A stretch of 5,500 bases of DNA from Euzebyaceae bacterium (GCA_013696915.1 JACCXR010000381.1:1-5500); one strand, 5' to 3'. Positions 1 to 5,500 are shown, counted from the first letter of the stretch. The notes: generated by a model not told the origin, from the letters alone. Made by a program: numbers and translations.

Positions 1-25
1 CCGAAAAGCCCGGTCCTCCCGGTGT

Positions 26-31
26 TAGACT
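26..31 (+). promoter_or_regulatory. Possible -10 box of the tRNA-Arg promoter
   Basis: The hexamer TAGACT ends 10 bases before the mature 5' end of the tRNA, a reasonable place for a -10 element. No convincing -35 element is visible in the few bases upstream, which are cut by the window edge. The same hexamer occurs before the propeller gene at 3437. This is an inference from one short match. Confidence 0.3.
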
Positions 32-41
32 GCGGGCTCCC

Positions 42-114
42 GCCCACGTAGCTCAGGGGATAGAGCGTCTGCCTCCGGAGCAGAAGGCCGCAGGTTCGAA
101 TCCTGCCGTGGGCA
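42..114 (+). tRNA. tRNA-Arg (anticodon CCG)
   Basis: A complete cloverleaf can be folded by eye. The acceptor arm GCCCACG (42-48) pairs with CGTGGGC (107-113), and the discriminator base is A114. The D arm is GCTC/GAGC (51-54 with 63-66). The anticodon arm TCTGC/GCAGA (68-72 with 80-84) encloses the loop CTCCGGA, which places anticodon CCG at 75-77, reading the arginine codon CGG. The T arm GCAGG/CCTGC (90-94 with 102-106) has the canonical loop TTCGAAT. The CCA tail is not encoded, so it must be added by the CCA-adding enzyme. tRNA genes are common integration sites for islands, and a nuclease-helicase module starts about 300 bases downstream. No second copy of the tRNA 3' end is visible in the window, so an attachment site cannot be shown. 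Confidence 0.96.
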
Positions 115-409
115 CTCAAGCCTCTGAACAGCGCTTCCCATCCGCGGTCGGCCGGCGAGGTCCACAACGGCTGGCTGGGCCCCCCGACACCAACGTCATG
201 GGAAGGCGGCGCAAAGGTTCCAACGCCACCGTCGGTCACCCCAGGACCACGCCCGCCTCCAAGCCGACCACGGCGCTGCCGGGGCCACCCCCGCTCACCA
301 CGTCGCCGAGCTCATCACCAGCAGCCCCACCGACGGCCCACCCCGCTGCCTCTGAACCGCACGAGTTGCTCGGCGTAGCCTCTGGAACAGGTTGATGGCT
401 GGAGGCTTG
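115..409 (+). other. Spacer between tRNA-Arg and the helicase gene, with a possible decayed small ORF
   Basis: No intact gene with a believable start is seen here. One frame running to a TGA at 353-355 has strongly coding-like third positions (nearly all G or C from about 242 on) and reads in part HHVAELITSSPTDGPP, but it has no ATG, GTG or TTG start. The neighbouring frame offers an ATG at 198 (MGRRRKGSNATVGHP). The two join into one short frame of about 52 residues if a single C is restored in the C run at 239-242. No Shine-Dalgarno sequence precedes ATG 198, and I recognise no family. It may be a small gene with a sequencing deletion, a remnant of an older insertion at the tRNA, or chance in GC-rich DNA. 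Confidence 0.25.
401..405 (+). promoter_or_regulatory. Ribosome binding site that decides the helicase start
   Basis: GGAGG lies 4 bases before ATG 410. In-frame alternatives upstream are TTG 392 and ATG 395, preceded only by a weaker GGAACAGG. The GGAGG would lie inside the coding region if those were used. The protein beginning at 410 (MTELYCGPTTDFLDEV) also fits the usual start of this family better, so ATG 410 is preferred. Confidence 0.6.
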
Positions 410-2359
410 ATGACGGAGCTGTACTGCGGTCCAACGACCGACTTCCTGGATGAGGTCACGCACAATCGGATGGCCGAGACCCTGCGGCGGGCGTGGTTCG
501 ACGACCGCGGCTTCGACCCCTCGCCGAGCGAGGTCCGGTCATGGCGCAACTCCCTGAAGGCGCTGGCCAACGCGGTGCGCGTGGCCGCTCTTACCGACCA
601 CGGGATCCTGCTGGAGTACCAGCTGCCGCTGTCCTCGCTGCGCATCGACGCACTGATCACGGGGACAGATCAAGACGGCCGCCCCGGTGCGGTGATCGTC
701 GAGCTCAAGCAGTGGGACGATGCGGCGGCCTCGCGGGTCCCCGAGTGCGTCGTTGTCGATTACGGCGGCAAGCCGAGGGATGTCCTGCACCCCAGTGCGC
801 AGGCCGGGCAGTATCGGATGTACCTGGCGGACACGCACACGGCCTTCCACGACGGCGCGGTGCAGCTCGCCGCCTGCGCCTTCCTCCACGACTTCATCCA
901 CGACGACGGCTCTGAGCTGCTGTCGGCCCGCCACGCCAACCTGCTCGGGGTGCACCCCCTGTTCGCCGGCGACCGCCTCACCGACCTTGTGGTGTTCCTC
1001 GACGATCGACTCGGTGCGGGCGGCGGCATGCCGGTCATGCAGCAGGTCCGCAACGGCACCTACCGGCCGCACAAGAAGCTGCTCGCACATACGGCCGCGA
1101 TGGTCCGTGCCGAGCCGACCTTTGTGCTCCTCGACGAGCAGCGCGTCGTGTTCAACGCGATCGTGGCGAAGGTCGCCGAGTGCGTCGAACTTGACCAGCG
1201 CGCCGCGTTCATCATCCGCGGCGGCCCGGGCACCGGGAAGTCGGTCCTCGCTCTGAACCTCGTCGCTGAGCTGTCGGGGCATGGCTACGTCGCCCACCAC
1301 GCGACCGGTTCAGCGGCGTTCACCAATACGATCCGCCAGATCGTCGGCGTGCGCGCGAGCCAGCAGTTCCGCTTCTTCAACTCCTACCTGAACGCCGCGC
1401 CCGGCAGCATCGACGTCTTGCTGTGCGACGAGGCGCACCGCATACGGATTCATTCGTGGGACCGGTGGACGAAGAGGCGCGCCGATGATCCCGACCGCCC
1501 GCAGATCGACGAGCTCCTCACCGTTGCGAAGGTCGCGGTGTTCTTCATCGACGACCTCCAAGCAGTCCGCGGCGGAGAGATCGGCAATTCCGACGAGATC
1601 GAGGCGCTCGCCAAGGAGATGGGCGCTGATGTCTATGAGGAGCGGCTGTCGGTGCAGTTCCGCTGCGGGGGCTCGGACGGCTTCGTGCGATGGGTCGAGC
1701 ACACCCTCGGGATCCGCCGGACCGCGAACCAGCTGTGGGCGGGAGATCCGAACTTCGACTTCGACGTGGCCGACACGGTCGAGGAGCTCGAGGTCACTGT
1801 CCGCGCCCATGCCGCAGCCGGTCGCAGCGCGCGGCTGGTCGCCGGGTACTGCTGGCGCTGGTCCGATCCCGACGACCAGGGGCAGCTCCCAGCGGATGTC
1901 GAGATCGCCGGCTGGGCGATGCCGTGGAACGCCAAACCCGATAAGACGAGGCTCGCCCCGGGCATCCCCAAGTCCCACCTGTGGGCCTGCGAGGAGGGCG
2001 GGCTCGACCAGGTCGGCTGCATCTACACCGCCCAGGGCTTCGAGTTCGACCACGTCGGCGTCATCTGGGGGCGCGACCTCGTCTACCGCGGCCGTCGAGG
2101 TTGGGTCGGGCAACCTGGGCACTCCCACGACAGGGCGGTGAAGCGCGGTGTGTCCCCCGAGCGCTTCACCGAGCTCGTCAAGAACACCTACCGCGTGCTG
2201 CTCAGCCGCGGCCTGCAGGGATGCACCGTCCACTTCCTCGATGACGAGACGCGCGACTTCGTCCTGAGCCGCATCGACACCTTCAGCATGCACGTGCTGG
2301 CCGCCGCCGAGGAGGCGGGACCGTATGGCGCGGAGGGTTTCCCGAAGTCCATCTGCTGA
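410..2359 (+). CDS. DUF2075-family superfamily 1 helicase/ATPase with N-terminal PD-(D/E)XK nuclease domain
   Basis: This 649-residue cytoplasmic protein probably couples ATP-driven movement on nucleic acid to cleavage. The N-terminal part carries a RecB/Cas4-like nuclease signature: D80 in RIDALIT, E98 and K100 in VIVELKQW, and the QxxxY motif at Q131-Y135 (QAGQY). The motor follows. Walker A is GGPGTGKS at 271-278 and Walker B is LLCDEAH at 337-343. Motif III is FFIDDLQ at 378-384, followed by a QFRC element at 416-419. YTAQGFEFDHVGVIWG at 539-554 resembles motif V, and NTYRVLLSRG at 592-601 holds the arginines of motif VI. All key residues are present and the frame is unbroken, so the protein looks complete. 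These late motifs are typical of DUF2075 proteins, which are often fused to nuclease domains and found in defence islands. The PLD gene starts 33 bases downstream on the same strand, suggesting an operon. The family call is firm; the defence role is inferred from context, and DNA repair or plasmid functions are alternatives. The upstream ATG 395 would add five residues. Confidence 0.9.
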   Translation: MTELYCGPTTDFLDEVTHNRMAETLRRAWFDDRGFDPSPSEVRSWRNSLKALANAVRVAALTDHGILLEYQLPLSSLRIDALITGTDQDGRPGAVIVELKQWDDAAASRVPECVVVDYGGKPRDVLHPSAQAGQYRMYLADTHTAFHDGAVQLAACAFLHDFIHDDGSELLSARHANLLGVHPLFAGDRLTDLVVFLDDRLGAGGGMPVMQQVRNGTYRPHKKLLAHTAAMVRAEPTFVLLDEQRVVFNAIVAKVAECVELDQRAAFIIRGGPGTGKSVLALNLVAELSGHGYVAHHATGSAAFTNTIRQIVGVRASQQFRFFNSYLNAAPGSIDVLLCDEAHRIRIHSWDRWTKRRADDPDRPQIDELLTVAKVAVFFIDDLQAVRGGEIGNSDEIEALAKEMGADVYEERLSVQFRCGGSDGFVRWVEHTLGIRRTANQLWAGDPNFDFDVADTVEELEVTVRAHAAAGRSARLVAGYCWRWSDPDDQGQLPADVEIAGWAMPWNAKPDKTRLAPGIPKSHLWACEEGGLDQVGCIYTAQGFEFDHVGVIWGRDLVYRGRRGWVGQPGHSHDRAVKRGVSPERFTELVKNTYRVLLSRGLQGCTVHFLDDETRDFVLSRIDTFSMHVLAAAEEAGPYGAEGFPKSIC

Positions 2360-2382
2360 GGACCGCCCACACGCCGCCCGGC

Positions 2383-2388
2383 GGGGAG
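2383..2388 (+). promoter_or_regulatory. Ribosome binding site of the PLD gene
   Basis: GGGGAG sits 4 bases before ATG 2393, in the 33-base gap after the helicase stop codon. It supports ATG 2393 as the start of the PLD gene and argues against the internal ATG 2491, which would omit the N-terminal beta-alpha part of the PLD fold. Confidence 0.55.
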
Positions 2389-2392
2389 CTCG

Positions 2393-3297
2393 ATGCCGGG
2401 ACGCGACGTGACCGGGGTGTCCATCGCCGCGACTGGCAGCATGCTGCAGGTTGTCCGCGCGGTCGTGGCCGGTTCTGACGACGCGCTGTTGTGCGTTGCG
2501 TTCGCGAACCAGGCGGGTGTGGAGCTCCTCGCTCCGGCGCTGAGGGGCCGCCTGGGTCGGGTCCGCCTACTTGCACCACCGTGTTCGGGGACACGACCGC
2601 GGGAGCGCTCCGGCGTGCCGCGGAGCTCGGCGTCGACGTCCGGCTGCTGAACCTGCCGCGCGGCACCTACCACCCGAAGCTGTACCTCTCCCGCAGCGGG
2701 ACGCGCGTCCGCGCCCTGGTCGGGTCGGCGAACCTCACCAGCCGCCGGCTCCGCAACATCGAGGTTGCGGTCCTGCTCACAGGGGAGGCAGAAGCTGAGG
2801 ACCTGTGCCAGCTCTGCGAGCTGGCCGAGAGCTGGTGGGCGCACCCGGCGTGCGAGCCGTGGACCCCCGACGTGGGGGCACCCCTCGCCGACACGTTCCC
2901 CCCGGACCTGTGGGAGGAGCTGCGGGCGGTGCTGGCGCCCGGCTCGACTGTACGCACGCTCGCGCAGGGCCGACCCAACCGGATCGTGGAACTCACGCGC
3001 GAGGCGGTGTGGATTGAGACCGAGCGCAGCGCGCGCCTGGGCCGGGGCGCCGAGCCGGTGCCCGCTTGGATGCTCAACATCGCTTGGGACCACCTCGCCG
3101 CCCGCGGGCGGCTGACCAACCGCCATCTGGTGGCCACGGACGGCCTCAACGTGAAGCGCTCCAGCGCCGTCTGCGCGATCCTCGCCACGATGCCGTCCGT
3201 GGAGGTCCTTAGCCGCAGCCGACCGATTGAGCTCGCATTGCGCGCCGCCCCGCCGACAGCCGCGGCCGCGGAGGAGCGCTCCTCCTACGACACGTGA
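2393..3297 (+). CDS. Phospholipase D-like nuclease with C-terminal winged helix, interrupted by one frameshift
   Basis: This is probably a nuclease of the single-HKD PLD type, the group that includes the restriction nucleases BfiI and NgoFVII, which act as dimers. The reading frame from ATG 2393 gives a typical PLD N-terminus (residues 1-61, including ALLCVAFANQAG). It then becomes nonsense, while the frame one base back continues smoothly from 2575 (TTVFGDTTAGALRRAAELGV). Restoring one base at about 2574 gives 301 residues. The active-site motif is H94-x-K96 (YHPKLYL), followed by GSANLT at 111-116 and N122-I-E124. The classical Asp of HxKxxxxD is absent, which I believe is common in this subgroup. 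Residues about 224-282 (from PAWMLNIAWDHLAARGRL to SRSRPIEL) look like a winged helix-turn-helix, probably for DNA binding. The gene follows the helicase by 33 bases and is likely co-transcribed and functionally paired. The break is probably a sequencing error, but a true pseudogene is possible. No classical slippery heptamer is seen, so programmed frameshifting is unlikely. Confidence 0.8.
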
Positions 3298-3334
3298 GCG
3301 TTGCTCGACCACGGGCGCGAGGGGAACAGTCCAC

Positions 3335-3358
3335 CACCAGCCCCCACGCCCCCTGGTG
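3335..3358 (+). terminator. Weak hairpin after the helicase-PLD operon
   Basis: CACCAG at 3335-3340 can pair with CTGGTG at 3353-3358 around a 12-base C-rich loop, 38 bases after the PLD stop codon. There is no T run, so it is not a standard intrinsic terminator. It may only be a chance inverted repeat. Confidence 0.2.
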
Positions 3359-3371
3359 ACTCAGAGTAAGG

Positions 3372-3377
3372 TAGACT
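3372..3377 (+). promoter_or_regulatory. Possible -10 box of the propeller gene
   Basis: TAGACT occurs 59 bases before the ATG at 3437, in the context GTAAGGTAGACTGGGGG. The same hexamer, also followed by a G-rich stretch, precedes the tRNA. No good -35 match is found at the usual spacing. It suggests that the propeller gene is transcribed separately from the upstream operon, with a 5' leader of roughly 50 bases. Confidence 0.35.
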
Positions 3378-3390
3378 GGGGGATTGGCAA

Positions 3391-3417
3391 GGTCCCGCTC
3401 CCAGCTGGGGCCGGACC
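3391..3417 (+). repeat. Imperfect inverted repeat in the propeller gene leader
   Basis: GGTCC (3391-3395) and GGACC (3413-3417) flank the perfect 10-base palindrome CCCAGCTGGG (3400-3409). It lies between the possible -10 box and the start codon, where it could be an operator or an mRNA hairpin. Dyads of this size arise easily in GC-rich DNA. Confidence 0.3.
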
Positions 3418-3436
3418 ACAGGGGGTTTCCGCCGAC

Positions 3437-4739
3437 ATGCGCAGCGAGTGGACGGTTCCACTGATCATGACGCTGGCTTTCGGCATTCTGCTCCTGCTGC
3501 TCCCGGGTGTGCCGCAGTCGACCCCCGCACCGCTGCGCACGGAAGACCGCGCCCGTCCGCAGCCGACGATCCCCGAACCGCCGCCGAGCAGGTCGGTTCA
3601 GACCCTGTCCTACGATCCCCGCCACTCCCCCGAGCCGACCGGGAGCGATCCACAGAGCAAGCTGTGGACTCACGACGGTGCCTGGTGGGCGTCCATGGTG
3701 GATGCGGAGAGCGGAGAGTGGCGGATCCACCGTCACGACTCCGCCTCGGACAGTTGGGTGGACACCGGCGTCCTCATCGACGAGCGTGGTCACGCAGGCT
3801 CCGACGCCTTGTGGGACGGCACGTCGCTGTACGTGGTGAGCGGGGACCCAAGGACTATGCACGTGACCACCTGCGACTGACCCGTTTCCGCTACGAGCCC
3901 ACCACACGCAGATTCCTGCCGGATGCCGGCTTCCCGGTCGCAATCTCTGCCAACGGTGTCCGGGACTTCACCCTCGCGAAGGACACCACCGGCAGGCTCT
4001 GGATTGCCTACATCCAGGGTGGCTGGGTGCAGGTCAACCGGACGCTGGGAGGCGACGGTCAGTGGGGCGAGGCGTTCGTCCCGCCCGTCGAGGGCACGGC
4101 GGTGGACGACGACCAGGTCGCCGTCGTCGCCTACGGCTCGCAGGTCGGTCTGCTGTGGAGCAACCAGGACAGGAGGAAGACGCCTTCTACTTCGCAGCCC
4201 GCGACGACGGCGCCGCGGAGGACGTCTGGCATCCGACGACCACTGTTCTGAAGGGCCCCGGCTTCGCCGACAACCATGTCAACGTCACCTCCGACGGTAG
4301 GGGGCAGCTCTACGCGGCCGTCAAGACGTCGCTGGGCGGCCTCCCGGCTTCCGACCCGCAGGCGGAGCAGGTGCTCCTGCTCACGCGCGACGACCAGGGG
4401 GAATGGCGGCGACATGTGGTCGGCCTGGTGGCGGACCGGCATACCCGGCCGAAGGTGGCGATCGACATCGACCACGACGTGGTCTACGTGCTCGCGACGG
4501 CCGGAGACTCGCCCAGCGCCGTCTACTGCAAGAGTGCGCCGTTCGACCGCCTCGTCTTCCCGCCGGGTCTTGGCCGTCCCTTCATCACCAGCCAACCCGG
4601 GGGGCGCCTAACGAACGCCACCTTGACCAAGCAGCCTGTGGGGGCCTCCACGGGGCTGATGGCACTCGCTGCCGATGACTCCACCGGCTCGTATCACCAT
4701 GCGACGGTGCCGCTCGTCCCGGGGCAGAGGAGCTGCTGA
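3437..4739 (+). CDS. Membrane-anchored beta-propeller-like (BNR/sialidase-fold) protein, interrupted by two frameshifts
   Basis: The start is ATG 3437. Residues 7-23 (VPLIMTLAFGILLLLLP) form a hydrophobic signal or anchor, followed by a proline-rich linker, so the rest should lie outside the membrane. The remainder has repeated short beta-strand units with aromatic and Asp-Gly turns, such as KLWTHDGAWWASMVD, ALWDGTSLYVVSG, GRLWIAYIQGGWVQV and DNHVNVTSDGRGQLYAAVK. This pattern is typical of beta-propeller repeats of the BNR/sialidase-like kind, and I recognise the C-terminal layout (HTRPKVAIDIDHDVVYVLAT, then GRPFITSQ and TNATLTKQPV) from uncharacterised bacterial propeller proteins. The frame is broken near 3849-3850 and again near 4171-4172, each equal to one lost base. 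Correcting both gives about 434 residues. No catalytic residues are identified and the substrate is unknown. GGGGG at 3421-3425 is a weak ribosome site 11 bases upstream, and no other in-frame start exists nearby. It is probably unrelated to the operon upstream. A real pseudogene is the alternative to sequencing error. Confidence 0.75.
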
Positions 4740-4770
4740 GCACAGGAGCGATCGGCTGAGCCGGTTCACC

Positions 4771-5010
4771 TCATCCTTGGCAACAGCGGCGATGAACTCG
4801 CGGCCGTGGCCTCGCGGCTTGCCGGTGCCGTGAGATGCGGTCACGGAGGAAGATGCCGCAGCCGATGCCGGCCATGACGAACAGACCGGGCAGTCACCCG
4901 GCGGCGGTCATCGCGGCGACCGCGCCGGGGCACGTGCCCGGGATAGCACAGCCCAACTCCGAACAGCCGGCGCCCTGGATGTTCTGGCGGGTGAGGCCGC
5001 TACGCGCCAC
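4771..5010 (-). pseudogene. Doubtful small Cys-containing membrane protein frame with an in-frame TGA
   Basis: Downstream of the 60-residue membrane protein gene on the same strand, the frame from GTG 5010 has strongly coding-like third positions. It encodes 38 residues, including the three-cysteine stretch CSELGCAIPGTC and a hydrophobic run AVAAMTAAG, and then meets TGA at 4894-4896. The same frame continues with LPGLFVMAGIGCGIFLRDR, so one membrane segment would span the stop. The open frame ends at TGA 4771-4773, but its last part is arginine-rich and less convincing. No ribosome binding site precedes GTG 5010. It could be one small gene with a substitution or sequencing error, a 38-residue peptide gene, or chance. 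No family is recognised. Confidence 0.3.
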
Positions 5011-5037
5011 ATCGAGCGGGCCGCCGAGCGGCGTGCG

Positions 5038-5220
5038 CTACCCGCGCCGGCGCAGGAGCACCAGCAGCGGGGGCGCGATGCCGACGACCGCGATCATCAT
5101 CCGGTACAGCTGCCCCTCCTGGAGCAGCAATCCTCGGTGGATCACGTCGTAGTCGGCCATGCCGCTCACGAAGGGCAAGGCTCCGAAGACCACGCCAAGC
5201 GCCAGGCTGACCGCGCTCAC
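5038..5220 (-). CDS. Small membrane protein of 60 residues, unknown function
   Basis: Two hydrophobic segments are visible, about residues 3-20 (AVSLALGVVFGALPFV) and 42-56 (MIAVVGIAPPLLVLL), joined by a polar loop containing DYDVIHRG. The C-terminal RRR probably stays in the cytoplasm. The GTG start overlaps the stop codon of the preceding gene in the four bases GTGA (5217-5220), which indicates translational coupling. A good ribosome site, GGGAG, lies 7 bases upstream. I do not recognise the family. The start, coupling and membrane topology are well supported; the role is unknown, though it is likely tied to the partial membrane protein gene before it. Confidence 0.6.
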   Translation of the reverse strand: MSAVSLALGVVFGALPFVSGMADYDVIHRGLLLQEGQLYRMMIAVVGIAPPLLVLLRRRG

Positions 5221-5500
5221 AGCGCGTCTCCCGTCGCGGGGCCGTCACCGCTCGGGGCAGCCGCGCGAACCTCCAAGGACACCGGTGCGGGCGCCTCGGC
5301 GTCGGGTGGGTCGGGTGGCTCCGGCGATCGGGGTCCCCGCACCGCGAGCAGCCCCAGTTCGGCGAGCGACCAGAGCGCCGCCGCGCCCCCCAAGGCGCAG
5401 AACCCCAGCCCGACCGCCCGGGGCAGCGGGCTCCACGCCAGCGCCGCAGCGATCGACGCCCGCGTCCACTCGAGTGGTTCCGGGACGCCGTAGAAGTGCT
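5217..5500 (-). CDS. C-terminal part of a membrane protein, cut by the window edge
   Basis: The frame enters from the right edge and ends at TGA 5219-5217, giving the last 93 residues. It contains FYGVPEPLEW, a probable transmembrane helix (AVGLGFCALGGAAALWSLAEL and on to LLAV), and then a cytoplasmic-looking tail rich in Pro, Ala and acidic residues (SPEPPDPPDAEAPAP). Third codon positions are almost all G or C in this frame, and the GTGA overlap with the next gene supports it. The N-terminal part is outside the window, so the length and family are unknown. Confidence 0.6.
   Translation of the reverse strand, partial: HFYGVPEPLEWTRASIAAALAWSPLPRAVGLGFCALGGAAALWSLAELGLLAVRGPRSPEPPDPPDAEAPAPVSLEVRAAAPSGDGPATGDAL
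5228..5232 (-). promoter_or_regulatory. Ribosome binding site of the 60-residue membrane protein
   Basis: GGGAG on the minus strand lies 7 bases before GTG 5220, inside the end of the preceding gene. The spacing is near ideal and decides the start of the small coupled gene. Confidence 0.5.

Noticed and set aside
95..114. tRNA 3' end as an attachment site
   Set aside because: No direct repeat of this segment and no integrase gene are seen in the window, so integration cannot be shown.
108..395. 95-residue plus-strand frame starting inside the tRNA 3' end
   Set aside because: Its start lies inside the tRNA and it is a low-complexity Pro/Thr/Ser frame. Only the section after 198 is mentioned, as part of a possible frameshifted small gene.
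1310..2293. 327-residue open frame on the minus strand opposite the helicase gene
   Set aside because: It is antisense to clear helicase motifs, has no family-like sequence and no convincing ribosome site.
2570..2585. Programmed -1 frameshift in the PLD gene
   Set aside because: There is no X-XXY-YYZ slippery heptamer and no obvious pause structure, and similar breaks occur in an unrelated gene nearby.
2188..3312. 374-residue open frame on the minus strand opposite the PLD gene
   Set aside because: It is rich in Arg, Ala, Pro and Gly with no recognisable motif, and lies opposite a gene with clear PLD motifs. Long antisense frames are expected in GC-rich coding DNA.
4753..4763. Small hairpin CGGC-TGA-GCCG after the propeller gene
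   Set aside because: The four-base stem has no T run. It is too weak to call a terminator.
4835..5152. 105-residue plus-strand frame
   Set aside because: It lies opposite the better supported minus-strand frames and has no ribosome site, domain or coherent hydrophobic pattern.
1..5500. CRISPR array, insertion sequence or transposase
   Set aside because: No regularly spaced repeats, terminal inverted repeats with a transposase, or transposase motifs were seen on reading both strands.

Overview
The window is very GC-rich, with codon third positions almost all G or C. It carries a tRNA-Arg gene whose CCA tail is not encoded. Weak extended -10-like boxes of the form TAGACT precede the tRNA and one protein gene. 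Together these suggest a high-GC bacterium, most likely an actinomycete relative; this is an inference from composition and style, not from a marker gene.

Layout, left to right. (1) tRNA-Arg(CCG) at 42-114. (2) A spacer of about 300 bases (115-409) with no intact gene and possibly a decayed or frameshifted small reading frame. (3) A two-gene plus-strand operon. The first gene (410-2359) encodes a DUF2075-type superfamily 1 helicase/ATPase with an N-terminal RecB/Cas4-like PD-(D/E)XK nuclease domain. The second (2393-3297) encodes a single-HKD phospholipase D-like nuclease with a probable C-terminal winged helix. A helicase-nuclease plus a PLD nuclease next to a tRNA gene looks like a phage-defence or DNA-processing island. 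(4) A separate plus-strand transcription unit (3437-4739) for a membrane-anchored, extracytoplasmic beta-propeller-like protein. (5) From the right edge, a minus-strand group of small membrane protein genes of unknown role: 5217-5500 (partial), 5038-5220, and a doubtful interrupted frame at 4771-5010. The last converges on the propeller gene.

The second key observation concerns sequence integrity. The PLD gene is broken once and the propeller gene twice, each time by a change equal to the loss of exactly one base, with perfectly coherent protein on both sides. A fourth possible case lies in the 115-409 spacer, and an in-frame TGA interrupts an otherwise coding-like frame on the minus strand. 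Several identical-type one-base losses in unrelated neighbouring genes are more easily explained by uncorrected single-base deletion errors (long-read style) than by independent pseudogene decay. The PLD and propeller genes are therefore annotated as whole genes with frameshifts. If the breaks are real, the proposed helicase-PLD system would be non-functional in this genome.
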